This document shows positions 18,337 to 27,666 of a stretch of DNA of 64,000 bases, piece after piece. Location: positions 1 through 64,000 of the forward strand of contig JAGMCL010000060.1 in the NCBI GenBank assembly GCA_023129165.1, given 5' to 3'. A program made the position numbers and the translations under genes. The stretch's first letter is position 1, and the number at the start of each line of letters is the position of its first letter. The notes beneath the pieces were generated by a model. That model saw only the letters and a program-made list of their open reading frames with translations, was not told where the DNA came from and made no database searches. Source of the DNA: Caldifarciminota bacterium. GTDB taxonomy: Bacteria > Hydrothermota > UBA3073.

Positions 18337-19803
18337 TTAATGGGGATACTTATGTGTCAAAATGATTTTCTTCGTATCATTGAAATCTGCTGTCCTCATT
18401 ATATAAAAATATATTCCTCCTGATACCTTTTTACCATGCTCATCTCTTCCGTACCAGACAGTCATATGGTGACCAGGATGTTTTATATCATCGACCAATG
18501 TCCTAATTAGTCTCCCATTTATACTATATATTTTAAGACTCACATGAGAAATGACAGGGAGTTGGTAGTAAATGGTTGTCGAGTGCGAAAAGGGATTCGG
18601 TTGGTTTTGTAAAAGTCTAATTGTAGAGAATGTGTACACATCTTGCTCCTCTACTGAGGTTTGAGAATGATATGTATAGTAAATTTCGTCCATAGGGTAT
18701 CCTTCACTCCATACTACATGAATGTTATCATTTGGATCAAGTGTTATGTCAGTATAACTTGATACATTGTCTGGTGTGTTAGAGATATTGACTTTTTTAG
18801 AGATAACATCCCCAATTATGCAACTAAAATATATATCTCTTTGACTCGAACCTGCCCGACCTTCTCCCCAAAAAAGATAAATACGATTATAGGTATCAAT
18901 TGCTATACATTGACCACCAACGGAAGTCATTGAACTGTGTGAAATATTAATAGAATTAGACCAAAATGAACCATTATAAAAACTGTAGTAAATCTCCTGA
19001 TCTTGAGGTGCTAATACCTCGGTCCAGGCGACATGAGGATAGCCCAAAGTATCAGCTGCTATTGATACATCACAACCATCTTCAGTATCAGGGATTTTAA
19101 CTGGTTCCGACCATGAAAATCCATCAAACTTGCTATAAAAAATACCGAATCCCTCTATAGCAGGCCTGTCTCTCCATACAACATGAATACAATCTTCTAA
19201 ATCTATAGCCATAGCAGGATTACCCGAGGGCTCTGGATTATGAGATATGTTTATTGTATCAGACCAAAATGCTCTATCATAATATCTATAAAAGATCTCA
19301 CCATAACCAGGAGATGCACCCTCCTGCCATACTATATGAACTATATTTCTTGAATCAATTGCTATGTTCGCATGTTGAGAAATCCTGTCTGATGAATTTG
19401 ATAGATTTACTTCCGGTGTCCAGGAACAATTTACCCATTTGCTGTAATAAATGTCTACACTTCCTGCCCAATCATCCCATACTACATGAGGATTATTAAA
19501 GATATCACAGGCAGCATCAGATATAGAAAGCCAATCAGTTGAATCTCCCGAGACAAGGATAGGATCAGACCATGTTGTACCGTCGTCACTATAGGAGGAG
19601 TATATATTATTTCTATGCCATTCAGTCTGATAGTCATCACTCCAAGCAACATAAATACGATTATATTTATTGACAGCGATCGCAGGATATCTTGAGCGAC
19701 CATCGGGTGTGTTGGAGATATTAATCGGCGTTGTCCAGCCGTAAAGTACAGCTGGTAACAAACCAACGCACAAAACTAAGCAATACTTACAAAACCTGTT
19801 CAT
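18337..19803 (-). CDS. Secreted sialidase-like beta-propeller protein with T9SS tail
   Basis: Exported protein of 488 aa with signal peptide at about residues 1-22. About seven repeats of a beta-propeller type carry a 'DxxNxIHVVW' strand followed by 'IYYSxYDGxxWS' (for example YNRIYVAWSDD, RNIVHIVWQEG, LGYPHVAWTEV). They resemble the BNR/sialidase-like repeats common in environmental T9SS cargo. Sialidase catalytic residues are not apparent, so enzymatic activity is not claimed. The C-terminus is a T9SS domain (NQPNPFSHSTTIYYQL, GGIYFYIM, KKIILTH). A promoter is at 19857-19885. Confidence 0.78.
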   Translation of the reverse strand: MNRFCKYCLVLCVGLLPAVLYGWTTPINISNTPDGRSRYPAIAVNKYNRIYVAWSDDYQTEWHRNNIYSSYSDDGTTWSDPILVSGDSTDWLSISDAACDIFNNPHVVWDDWAGSVDIYYSKWVNCSWTPEVNLSNSSDRISQHANIAIDSRNIVHIVWQEGASPGYGEIFYRYYDRAFWSDTINISHNPEPSGNPAMAIDLEDCIHVVWRDRPAIEGFGIFYSKFDGFSWSEPVKIPDTEDGCDVSIAADTLGYPHVAWTEVLAPQDQEIYYSFYNGSFWSNSINISHSSMTSVGGQCIAIDTYNRIYLFWGEGRAGSSQRDIYFSCIIGDVISKKVNISNTPDNVSSYTDITLDPNDNIHVVWSEGYPMDEIYYTYHSQTSVEEQDVYTFSTIRLLQNQPNPFSHSTTIYYQLPVISHVSLKIYSINGRLIRTLVDDIKHPGHHMTVWYGRDEHGKKVSGGIYFYIMRTADFNDTKKIILTHKYPH

Positions 19804-19856
19804 GGCTCATTTCAGGTAGATTAGACTTAAATAGTTATCTCTTTTCCCTCAATTAC

Positions 19857-19885
19857 ATTATAGCACCAAAAAGATGAAAAATCAA
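19857..19885 (-). promoter_or_regulatory. Promoter for the 19803 gene
   Basis: On the minus strand TTGATT (19880-19885), a 17-bp spacer and TATAAT (19857-19862) with extended TGC before it. The same promoter neighbourhood ('gatttttcttgatttttc...tgctataat') recurs upstream of 28679. Confidence 0.65.
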
Positions 19886-19931
19886 GAAAAATCTTGCATG
19901 AGTGTTTGAATTTTTATCAGTGGGGGATCAT

Positions 19932-20193
19932 GGGGTCAGGTCTTTAGTTTTAAGTTTTCAAGTAACCTTATTAACTATTCTCTTAAGGCGTTGGGTTTTT
20001 ACTATATGAATTTCAAAATACTTAACAATAATTGGTATATTGATTTAACCCGAGTTAAACATTTTCGCTATAATCTGAGAGATAACGTGGTATACCCATC
20101 CAGTATATTACTTATTAACACTCTCATTATAGTATCAATATAATATATTTTTTAGAAAAAGTCAAGTAAATTTAAAACTAAAGACCTGACCCC
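19932..20193. mobile_element. MITE-like element, family A copy 2 (262 bp)
   Basis: Same ends and length as 15762-16023, about ten substitutions by eye, no indel. The flanks 'gatcat' and 'aatttcgcaattt' are also shared. It sits upstream of a T9SS cargo gene on the minus strand, in the same orientation as copy 1. Confidence 0.8.
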
Positions 20194-20251
20194 AATTTCG
20201 CAATTTTGCCACGGACAATATGAGGGTGTAGGAACTCGAATTTTTAATAAA

Positions 20252-21358
20252 CTATCTCACCTTTAACAGCTTCTTGGTTGCAGTATATTCTCCAGCATCA
20301 AACTTAAGAAAATATACCCCTGATGGAAGTAATGAATTATCCCATAAAACCCTATATTCACCAGCATCCATCACATTGTCAATAATCGTCTGTATTAGTC
20401 TTCCGCTCACACCATATATACCAAGACTTACTTCTGTCTTCTTTGAGAGCGTAAACCTAATATTCGCATCTGAGGTAAGCGGGTTGGGATATACCTCGTA
20501 TAGTGATATCATAAATCCAGCTTCGGCATCTTCTATACCAGTTGATGGAACATACTTGACTGTGAAGTAGTCATAGTCCCCTCCGATCTTAGAAGCTCCT
20601 GTGACTATGATGTTGTCTAAACTATCCACAGCCACTGCGTAGGCATTATCCCGGGCTCCATTATCGATTGTGTCAGCCCACAGGATGACACCTGATGGAT
20701 CATACTTGACCGTGAAGTAGTCATAGTACGCTCCGATATCAGAAACTCCTGTGACTATGATGTTGTCCGAACCATCCACAGCCACACCATAGGCATCATC
20801 GCAGGCTCCATTGTCGATTGTGTCAGCCCACAGGATGACACCTGATGGATCATACTTGACCGTGAAGTAGTCATAGTACGCTCCGATCTCCGAACATCCT
20901 ATGACTATTATGTTGTCTGAACCATCCACCGCCACACCAAGGGCCCAATCCCAGGGTCCATTGTCGATTGTGTCAGCCCACAGGATGACACCTGATGGAT
21001 TATACTTGACCGTGAAGTAGTCATGGTCCCCTCCGATTTCGGAAGATCCTGTGACTATGATGTTGTCTAAACCATCCACGACCACACCACGAGGATAATC
21101 ATCGGGTCCATTGTCAGTTGTGTCAGCCCACAGGATGACACCTGATGGATCATACTTGACCGTGAAGTAGTCATGGTCCCCTCCAGCAAAGGAATATCCT
21201 GTGACTATGATGTTGTCTAAACCATCCACAGCCACACCATAGGCAACATCAATGAATCCATTGTCGATTGTGTCAGCCCACGAGATGTAATACTGAGCCT
21301 CAACAACCGAAGATACTACAAACCCCAAAACCGCAATAGATAAAAAGAAATACTTCAT
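20252..21358 (-). CDS. Secreted SBBP-type repeat protein with T9SS tail
   Basis: Exported protein of about 368 aa; ATG 21358 is chosen because GAGGTGG lies 8 nt upstream and gives a clean signal peptide (MKYFFLSIAVLGFVVSSVVEA). It is built of five 50-residue beta-propeller (SBBP-like) repeats, each with GVAVDGxDNIIVTG and DYFTVKYDPSGVILW. The T9SS tail ends the protein (YPNPLTSDANIRFTL, SGVYFLKF, KKLLKVR). Five blades are few for a closed propeller, which suggests recent expansion or contraction. Function unknown; probably surface binding. Confidence 0.82.
   Translation of the reverse strand: MKYFFLSIAVLGFVVSSVVEAQYYISWADTIDNGFIDVAYGVAVDGLDNIIVTGYSFAGGDHDYFTVKYDPSGVILWADTTDNGPDDYPRGVVVDGLDNIIVTGSSEIGGDHDYFTVKYNPSGVILWADTIDNGPWDWALGVAVDGSDNIIVIGCSEIGAYYDYFTVKYDPSGVILWADTIDNGACDDAYGVAVDGSDNIIVTGVSDIGAYYDYFTVKYDPSGVILWADTIDNGARDNAYAVAVDSLDNIIVTGASKIGGDYDYFTVKYVPSTGIEDAEAGFMISLYEVYPNPLTSDANIRFTLSKKTEVSLGIYGVSGRLIQTIIDNVMDAGEYRVLWDNSLLPSGVYFLKFDAGEYTATKKLLKVR
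20671..21304. repeat. 150-nt in-frame tandem repeat array
   Basis: The string 'tgtcagcccacaggatgaca' or a close variant recurs at 20671, 20821, 20971, 21121 and 21271, spaced exactly 150 bp. Each unit encodes one 50-aa blade of the 20252 gene. Units are nearly identical at DNA level apart from a variable patch of about 15 bp. Confidence 0.85.
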
Positions 21359-21535
21359 ATCTTCCACCTCTTTTAATAAGAGTTAATAATATGTCAATAT
21401 AATTGCTAATGATACATGCATGAAGCTTATCCTTGAGGTTCGATTCTGCTGGTGCTGTGGACGCAATACAACATCTATTGAATTTAAGATAGTTAAAGAG
21501 ATTGTGAGGGTGTAGGAACTCGAATTTTTAATAAA
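21359..21535. other. Intergenic with recurring fragments
   Basis: No gene. It carries 'ggttcgattctgctggtg' (related to 28866), 'caacatctattgaattta', and 'gtgagggtgtaggaactcg' followed by the same 'aatttttaataaactatct' that follows the 20252 gene. The 3' ends of the 20252 and 21536 genes therefore share a repeat that runs from the coding tail into the flank. Confidence 0.5.
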
Positions 21536-22849
21536 CTATCTTACCTTTAACAGTTTCTTGGTTGTTGTATATTCCCCGGTATCGAACTTAAGAAAATACA
21601 CGCCAGCTGGAACAGCAATGTCTGAATCATCTCTCCCATCCCAGACTACTTGATGAAATCCTGAATGCTTGAATGTATCTAAAAGTACTTTTATTTCTTG
21701 ACCTAATACATTATAAATCCTGAGAGTGACCTTGCTATCTTTCTTTAAAGTATACTTAATACTTGTCAAAATATTAAAAGGATTGGGATAGATTTGTAAG
21801 ATCATATTGTTTAATAATTCCTGTAAACCTACATGGGGAGAATAGCATAATACAACACCTCCACTTCCAGCTACCCACCCATGGGATGTATCTGTAAAAC
21901 AAACCTGGTGTAAAGTAGAATTAACAGGACTACTTTCAGTTGTCCAGTGCTCGCCGCCATCTCTTGTTCTTAAAATTACACCACCTTCACCAACTATCCA
22001 ACCATTCAGAGAGTCAACAAAATCAATTCCATTAAGAGTGTTGTTTATACCACTTAATTGGGTTACCCAGGTAGTGCCGGCATCTTCAGTATGTAAAATC
22101 GTTCCAGATTCACCTACAATCCAACCCTTAAGAGAATCAACAAAGAAAATATTTTTTATTGAAATAGAAAAACTATCTATTAAATTCAAATTTTCTGGTC
22201 CTGTTTGTGTTGAAAAGAGATAACATTGCGAGTCACCCCTAAAGGCGGTTGATAAATACCAACCACATAGTGAATCAATAAAGTGAATTTTTTCCCCACA
22301 CATAGCTTCTGGAATCCACCATGATATTTCACAATTACCTGTAACTATGTTATATATTGATGAGCTTACTTCACAAAAATAATAAAAACATTGTAAGTAA
22401 TAACCGCAGGTGGTATTTGGGATTGATATGTCTTTAATCCAGTTATATAAAGGTGGATTATTACTTTTTAACTCTATCCATGTACTACCAGCATCTATTG
22501 TATGTAATAATAAGACATAAAAATCAAATCCATACTCACTCTTGCTACCACCTGCCCAGCCTTCTGAATTATTTCTGAAACCAATAGTATATAGTCTTCT
22601 TTGTTCGCGACAATACTGTCTTTCCCAGCTATATCCACCATCACTCGTATGTATGATTTTGCCATATTTTTCTACCGCCCAACCATTCAGGCTATCTATA
22701 AAAAATATGTCTAAAATCGCTTGTCCAATACCAGTTTCCTGAATGAACCACCCTCTTGTATTATCAGTAACCTTTTTATTATTATCAATTTTCTCAGTTG
22801 GCTGAGGAATATTTATCAATGATAGGAAGATAAATATAAAAATGTGCAC
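21536..22849 (-). CDS. Secreted YCF48/HCF136-like beta-propeller with T9SS tail
   Basis: Exported protein of 437 aa. Repeated units 'FVDSLNGWIVGEGGVILRTRDGG' match the YCF48-like/photosystem II stability-factor propeller repeat common in bacterial secreted proteins. There are about six blades, each with a GW(A/I)VG core and HTxDGGxxW. The T9SS tail is IYPNPFNILTSIKYTL, AGVYFLKF and KKLLKVR. The start is GTG at 22849 with TAGGAG 6 nt upstream; the N-terminus is a short hydrophobic signal. The role is unknown and the photosystem name is only a family label. Confidence 0.8.
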   Translation of the reverse strand: MHIFIFIFLSLINIPQPTEKIDNNKKVTDNTRGWFIQETGIGQAILDIFFIDSLNGWAVEKYGKIIHTSDGGYSWERQYCREQRRLYTIGFRNNSEGWAGGSKSEYGFDFYVLLLHTIDAGSTWIELKSNNPPLYNWIKDISIPNTTCGYYLQCFYYFCEVSSSIYNIVTGNCEISWWIPEAMCGEKIHFIDSLCGWYLSTAFRGDSQCYLFSTQTGPENLNLIDSFSISIKNIFFVDSLKGWIVGESGTILHTEDAGTTWVTQLSGINNTLNGIDFVDSLNGWIVGEGGVILRTRDGGEHWTTESSPVNSTLHQVCFTDTSHGWVAGSGGVVLCYSPHVGLQELLNNMILQIYPNPFNILTSIKYTLKKDSKVTLRIYNVLGQEIKVLLDTFKHSGFHQVVWDGRDDSDIAVPAGVYFLKFDTGEYTTTKKLLKVR

Positions 22850-22881
22850 AGCGACTCCTATGTCAACTTAATTTTTAAGTT

Positions 22882-24897
22882 TTATTTTACTACCAAAAAC
22901 TTCCTTGTCCCTGAAAACTCACCTGCGTCCATCTTAAGGAAATAGACACCTGATGCAAGTTTATCTGTGTTTATAGTGAGATAATGTTTCCCAGCATTAA
23001 ATCTTTCATCTGCAAGGGTCTTAACAAGTGAGCCTGTTACATCGTATATCTTTATTGATACTTTCTCGTTTTTAAGTAGTGTGAAGCTTAATGTAGCGGA
23101 GTTTGTAAGTGGATTTGGGGTTACGACAGGAGGTTTGAATACAAGTTCCTCAGGTTCTTCCTCCACTTCAAGTTCAAACCAGGAGGTAAGGTTGTAAATG
23201 AATATATCCTGTGCATTTGTATCAGTTATGGCATTAAAGGGGAAGTATAGAAATACCAACCTAAATCCATACTCCGGGTCTTCATATCTATATCCAATGA
23301 TATTACCCTCTTCATCAAAAAAGAGCGGTACACACTCATCATCTATTTCAGTGAATATACCTACCCAGGTCGATTGACCTATTGAATCACAATCAACAGT
23401 AACCTCGGAAGGCATACCCGTGGTGAGTATATCTGTGTTTTCTATGGTAACAGTGAATGGAGATTCGAATATGTAATCATCGATGCCTTCATATGCCTTG
23501 AGATAATACCTTAAAGGATGTGGAGATGGTGGTGCAATCCAGTCGCCATATCCCAGCCCGTATCCACCACCTGGTATATCCTGTCCACAGAGGAATAGAT
23601 GTCCACCGTTATCCATAAAGTCTCTAAAAGCTTGAGTCCAAGACCAACCATATGTATTATAATAACAATAATAATAGCGAGCAAAGGTGAGACCAGAGAA
23701 AGCTAGCCAGGATATTGCCCTCCCGCCATCTCCATATACGTAGAAGTCTGTTACAGTATTATCTGCAAAACCACAAATGGTATCACTCCATTGATCCCAC
23801 TGTAGGTCTGCAAATGCATCATGCCCGTCACCCCAGGGGTAGTAGTCTCCGATGTAAAGAAGACCATTACCATCTGTACCCTGTCCTACTGTGTATGTAA
23901 ACTCTTGTGTAGACGCTTCGGCACCACAACCATCAATGCCTTCAACCCAGTAGGTTACCTTAGTTTCTGGTAGTTGACCGGGTATGATAGCGTGCCACCA
24001 TCCATATTCCCATCCATGTTCTGGATATAAGACTGAATCATTAATAACATCAATTTCTATTGTGTCAGATTGATTATCTATATAATAATACAGGTGTATG
24101 TCATCAATTCCAAGAGTAATACGGTCCGGATCAAAGTCTTCTGTGTATATGCTCACAGTTCTACCACCCGTATAATACGTACCCAGCAGTTCTTCAGCTT
24201 CGATAGCAGGACTGATATTTCCATAGACCTTTACAAGTGCCCTTATCCAGAAGAGATGCCATGAAGAGTACCAGCCAGGACCATTAGTTTGTGGTCCAGC
24301 ACCACCCTGTTTCCAGCATATCGCATGATATGGCGGGCTTTCGCCCGCGTGGATTGCTATTGTTTGACATGTGTCTTCTATCGCGCATGCACCTATAAAG
24401 GCATTCGTACCTACATCAGGCATAGTCGGAACAACAAGTGTGTCCCATTCCCGGTCGAACATGGGCTCAATTTCCAACACAGTATCAGCATAAATTGTAT
24501 CTATGGGACTTGGTCCAGGCATAGATTCAGAAGAGTGATACTCTTCGTAAATGGACATAGGGTGGGCTGCGCGTGCAACCATTGCATAGTATTCTCCAGG
24601 TCCATTTGTCCATCTATTTCTTAAGAAGTGTATCTCTACAAGTGAACAGGCTGCTGGTGGCTCGAAGTATACACCAAGGGTATCACCTACTTGGAAAACT
24701 ATATAGGTGCCGGTTAGTTCTCTGTAATACTCTATGAGCCAATACACAGATGCCTTATCTCTACAAGAGAGTATCTTACCTGGTTCACCTGGTTTGGAAG
24801 GTAGCAGATATACTTCTTGGGATTTTGCATATATGTTTTCTATGGGGATAATCATTGCAAGTAAGATAAGTATTTTTATGACATTATTTATTTTCAT
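22882..24897 (-). CDS. Secreted T9SS-sorted protein, paralogue 1
   Basis: Exported protein of 671 aa with signal peptide ending IYA/KSQ and AGGAGG before ATG 24897. After KSQEVYLLPSKPGEPGKIL comes a beta-rich region with paired motifs GPGWYSSWHLFWIRALVKVYG. Next is a segment FMDNGGHLFLCGQD, reminiscent of glutamine-amidotransferase-like or ThuA-like surface folds but without a recognisable catalytic set. The tail is NPLTNSATLSFTL, SGVYFLKM and RKFLVVK (T9SS). It is a tandem paralogue of the next gene; the two share almost the whole architecture. Function not recognised. Confidence 0.72.
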   Translation of the reverse strand: MKINNVIKILILLAMIIPIENIYAKSQEVYLLPSKPGEPGKILSCRDKASVYWLIEYYRELTGTYIVFQVGDTLGVYFEPPAACSLVEIHFLRNRWTNGPGEYYAMVARAAHPMSIYEEYHSSESMPGPSPIDTIYADTVLEIEPMFDREWDTLVVPTMPDVGTNAFIGACAIEDTCQTIAIHAGESPPYHAICWKQGGAGPQTNGPGWYSSWHLFWIRALVKVYGNISPAIEAEELLGTYYTGGRTVSIYTEDFDPDRITLGIDDIHLYYYIDNQSDTIEIDVINDSVLYPEHGWEYGWWHAIIPGQLPETKVTYWVEGIDGCGAEASTQEFTYTVGQGTDGNGLLYIGDYYPWGDGHDAFADLQWDQWSDTICGFADNTVTDFYVYGDGGRAISWLAFSGLTFARYYYCYYNTYGWSWTQAFRDFMDNGGHLFLCGQDIPGGGYGLGYGDWIAPPSPHPLRYYLKAYEGIDDYIFESPFTVTIENTDILTTGMPSEVTVDCDSIGQSTWVGIFTEIDDECVPLFFDEEGNIIGYRYEDPEYGFRLVFLYFPFNAITDTNAQDIFIYNLTSWFELEVEEEPEELVFKPPVVTPNPLTNSATLSFTLLKNEKVSIKIYDVTGSLVKTLADERFNAGKHYLTINTDKLASGVYFLKMDAGEFSGTRKFLVVK

Positions 24898-24928
24898 CTT
24901 TTAATCCTCCTGAAAACTTATAAGGATA

Positions 24929-26938
24929 TTATTTTATCACCAAAAACTTCCTTGTTCCTGAAAACTTACCAGCGTCCATTCTCAGGAAATAGACACCTGA
25001 TGTTAGTTCATCTGTGTTTATTTTTACGCTATGCTCACCCACATTTAATTTTTTATCAACCAATTTAATTAATAGGGAGCCTTTAATATCGTAGATATAT
25101 ATTTTTACATACTCAGGTTTTTCAATTGAGAATTTGTATCTTGTATCATTTGACAACGGGTTGGGTTTAACCTTAGGGAAGTTACATATCTCTATTTCCG
25201 AAGTTCTATCAACGCCAACGCAAGTCCAATTATGGAAATTTTCTATTAATATCTCCTGTGCGATTGTATCTGTTATAGCATGTAAAGGGAAGTAAAGAAA
25301 TAGTAACTTGTAGCCACTTGGTGATTCGTATCTATATCCTAAGATTGTGCAATCGGTTGAATAGAATAGTGGCTTACACTCTGAATCAAGTTCTGTGAAT
25401 GTACCAACCCATGTCGGGTATAATGGTGTGCAGTCTACAGTAATCTCATCTGGCATAGCGCAAGTAACATAATCTGTTACATCAATAAACACATCAAACG
25501 GCGATTCAGTAATATAATCATCTATGCCACCGTATGCTTTAAAATAATCTCTGAGTGGGTGTGGAGATTCAGGTGCTTCCCATTCTCCATATCCGAGATT
25601 AAAACCCGAACCTATAAGATCTTGAGATGATATTAATAGATTCCCACCTGAATTCACCAGACATTCAAACAACTGTGTATTAGTGAAATCAGCCAGACCT
25701 TCACCTCCGGGTGAAAGCCAACAGATTTCTCTGAGACCTGGTCCACTTATGTAATAATCTATAACAAAATTATCAGCAGAGCCATCAAGGTTCTCATTCC
25801 ATACATTGTAAAAATAAGTGGGGAAAGCATTGTGTACACCTGTTCCAAACCCAAAATATTCGTCCTCTTCAATATATACAAGAGAACGAAGCTGGGTGAC
25901 CCTCTTTACCATGTAGCAGTAGTAATGTGTTTTATATGTGGGTCTTAGTGCACTTCTATACTTAAGCTTTACCCAATAAGTTAATTTTACCTCCGGTCTC
26001 TGACCAGGAATAATAGCATGCCACCAGGCATCTTCGGAATATGGATCAGGGTTATAAACAGAATCCTGTATAAGAGATACTCTAAAAGTATTACATTCAT
26101 TTATAGAATAATATAGAAATGCCGAATCTGGATAAAATCCTACACCAGCCGAATCTTCATTGTAATCCCAGGAATAGATATGAACAGTTCTATCGTGAGT
26201 ATCGTATGTACCCTTTAATTTCTCAACAGAGACCCCAGTATAGTTCTGACCATAGAATTTAACAAGTGCTCGTATCCAGAAGAGATCAGATGAAGAATAC
26301 CATCCTGGACCATTAGTTTCGGGTCCTGCACCACTTTGCCGCCAGCATATTGCATGATAAGGAGGAAGAACATTTAAATCTACCTTCGTTGAATAGCAGG
26401 TGTCTTCAATTGTATACCCAGCCCAGAATACATTTTGGTCTATATTTGGCTGTCCTGGAATAACGAGAGTATCCCAGTGTAAACCTACTGTGAAGGGTAT
26501 CTCCATAGCAGCAGGCCTAAAGTATAAATTACCTATTGGGCTTGGACCAGTTATAGATGTAGAATCACGATACTCCCCATAAGATTCAGGTGTTACACTA
26601 TCGGGAACATCAGCAACAATACCATAATATAGGTCGGGTGTATTCCCACACCTTTTATATCTACAGAAATGAACTTCAATAAGAGAGCAGGGGAAAGGTG
26701 GAACAAATAATACCCCGATAGTATCACCAGGAAGGATATCAGTTAGGTAATGACTACTTTCTCCACAATCATACTGTATTAGCGAATGTGCTGAAAGCAT
26801 ATCTACAGACATCACTTTACTCGGTTCGCCATTTACAGATGGTAATAGATATACCTCTTGTGATTTTGCATAAATATTGCTTACTAAATTGCTACTTACA
26901 AGCAACATTACAAAAAATATTTCGATGAGCTTTTTCAT
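24929..26938 (-). CDS. Secreted T9SS-sorted protein, paralogue 2
   Basis: Exported protein of 669 aa with signal peptide MKKLIEIFFVMLLVSSNLVSN plus IYA before KSQEVYLLPS. It shares with 22882 the block GPGWYSSxxLFWIRALVKFYG, the segment with LVNSGGNLLISSQD, the HPLRDYFKAYGGIDDYITESPF region and the T9SS tail (KPNPLSNDTRYKFSI, SGVYFLRM, RKFLVIK). The genes lie 31 bp apart, so a tandem duplication is the simplest origin. No good ribosome site precedes ATG 26938. A promoter is at 27172-27200. Confidence 0.72.
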   Translation of the reverse strand: MKKLIEIFFVMLLVSSNLVSNIYAKSQEVYLLPSVNGEPSKVMSVDMLSAHSLIQYDCGESSHYLTDILPGDTIGVLFVPPFPCSLIEVHFCRYKRCGNTPDLYYGIVADVPDSVTPESYGEYRDSTSITGPSPIGNLYFRPAAMEIPFTVGLHWDTLVIPGQPNIDQNVFWAGYTIEDTCYSTKVDLNVLPPYHAICWRQSGAGPETNGPGWYSSSDLFWIRALVKFYGQNYTGVSVEKLKGTYDTHDRTVHIYSWDYNEDSAGVGFYPDSAFLYYSINECNTFRVSLIQDSVYNPDPYSEDAWWHAIIPGQRPEVKLTYWVKLKYRSALRPTYKTHYYCYMVKRVTQLRSLVYIEEDEYFGFGTGVHNAFPTYFYNVWNENLDGSADNFVIDYYISGPGLREICWLSPGGEGLADFTNTQLFECLVNSGGNLLISSQDLIGSGFNLGYGEWEAPESPHPLRDYFKAYGGIDDYITESPFDVFIDVTDYVTCAMPDEITVDCTPLYPTWVGTFTELDSECKPLFYSTDCTILGYRYESPSGYKLLFLYFPLHAITDTIAQEILIENFHNWTCVGVDRTSEIEICNFPKVKPNPLSNDTRYKFSIEKPEYVKIYIYDIKGSLLIKLVDKKLNVGEHSVKINTDELTSGVYFLRMDAGKFSGTRKFLVIK

Positions 26939-27171
26939 ATTTTATAAATTTACACTAAGTTTATCTATTTAGAAGTTTGTTAACTAAGGATGAACAACAG
27001 TGAAGGAATAAGAGTTGGAGAACCATAATCCAATTATCTATATGCAGTTTATAATTCTTAGTTCATTGAAGCCACTCTTATTTCTGGCTGGAATGCGATG
27101 TGGAGTATTACAACTATCGGAGCAATCTCGAGGTATTATTCTATCACTACAATTCAGATGTATGTATATTT
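26939..27171. other. Leader/intergenic upstream of 26938
   Basis: About 230 bp between the promoter at 27172 and ATG 26938. I see no convincing ORF, riboswitch or terminator hairpin. Confidence 0.4.
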
Positions 27172-27200
27172 ATTATAATTCAAAATGTGCTAAAAGTCAA
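27172..27200 (-). promoter_or_regulatory. Promoter upstream of 26938 gene
   Basis: Minus strand TTGACT (27195-27200), 17-bp spacer, TATAAT (27172-27177). The MITE-like element B1 begins 22 bp further upstream. Confidence 0.6.
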
Positions 27201-27222
27201 GAAAAAAGATAAAAAACTATCT

Positions 27223-27396
27223 GGGGTCAGGCTAAAAGATAAGAGATAACTGCTTGGCATAAAGGGAAAGTTATAGTAGTTTTGTAATATGCTTAGAAAA
27301 CTGAGGATAGAATATGAAGGAGTTTTTTTGTTATGTGATATCTCGTGGTAAAAGGAGTGAGTTTATATTCTATCTCTTATCTCTTAGCCTGACCCC
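27223..27396. mobile_element. MITE-like element, family B copy 1 (174 bp)
   Basis: 26-bp terminal inverted repeats (GGGGTCAGGCTAAAAGATAA... and ...TCTCTTAGCCTGACCCC), one mismatch between arms. It is non-coding and nearly identical to 33085-33258, with the same length. The right flank leads into 'caatttaacatcc...gttgaagcaaagcg', the fragment that also flanks family A copy 1. Confidence 0.8.
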
Positions 27397-27528
27397 CATT
27401 TCCCCTCCCAATTTAACATCCATTTAGTTTGTTGAAGCAAAGCGTAAATCCGTTCACGTCATATTCGGATCCCGCAGAAGGCGGGACATTTGAAGGAAGG
27501 TAGAGAAAGAGATTGTGAGGGTGTAGTA

Positions 27529-27634
27529 TTGCTGAACTTCTTTATCTAAAGGTTTCAGGTAACCCTATCGGTGTATATGAAGTGCAAAGCATTTTTCATT
27601 TTACATATGCACCGTGTTATATGAAGTTCGGCAA
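27529..27634. repeat. Nested inverted repeat after the 27667 gene
   Basis: Outer arms TTGCTGAACTTC (27529-27540) and GAAGTTCGGCAA (27623-27634). An inner pair GGTGTATATG/CATATGCACC encloses a further short stem. It lies just past the stop of the 27667 gene and may serve as its terminator. Confidence 0.5.
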
Positions 27635-27666
27635 CATTCCTGTCTTTTTCTGTATTTATCTCCCTG

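Noticed and set aside
20671-21304. Regular direct repeats that could suggest a CRISPR array
   Set aside because: The 150-bp periodic units are in frame inside a T9SS-tailed gene and encode propeller blades; no short repeat/unique spacer structure.
21431-21460. tRNA-like T-arm string 'ggttcgattctgc'
   Set aside because: No acceptor, D or anticodon arm can be built around it; a related string at 28866 is part of a dispersed repeat.
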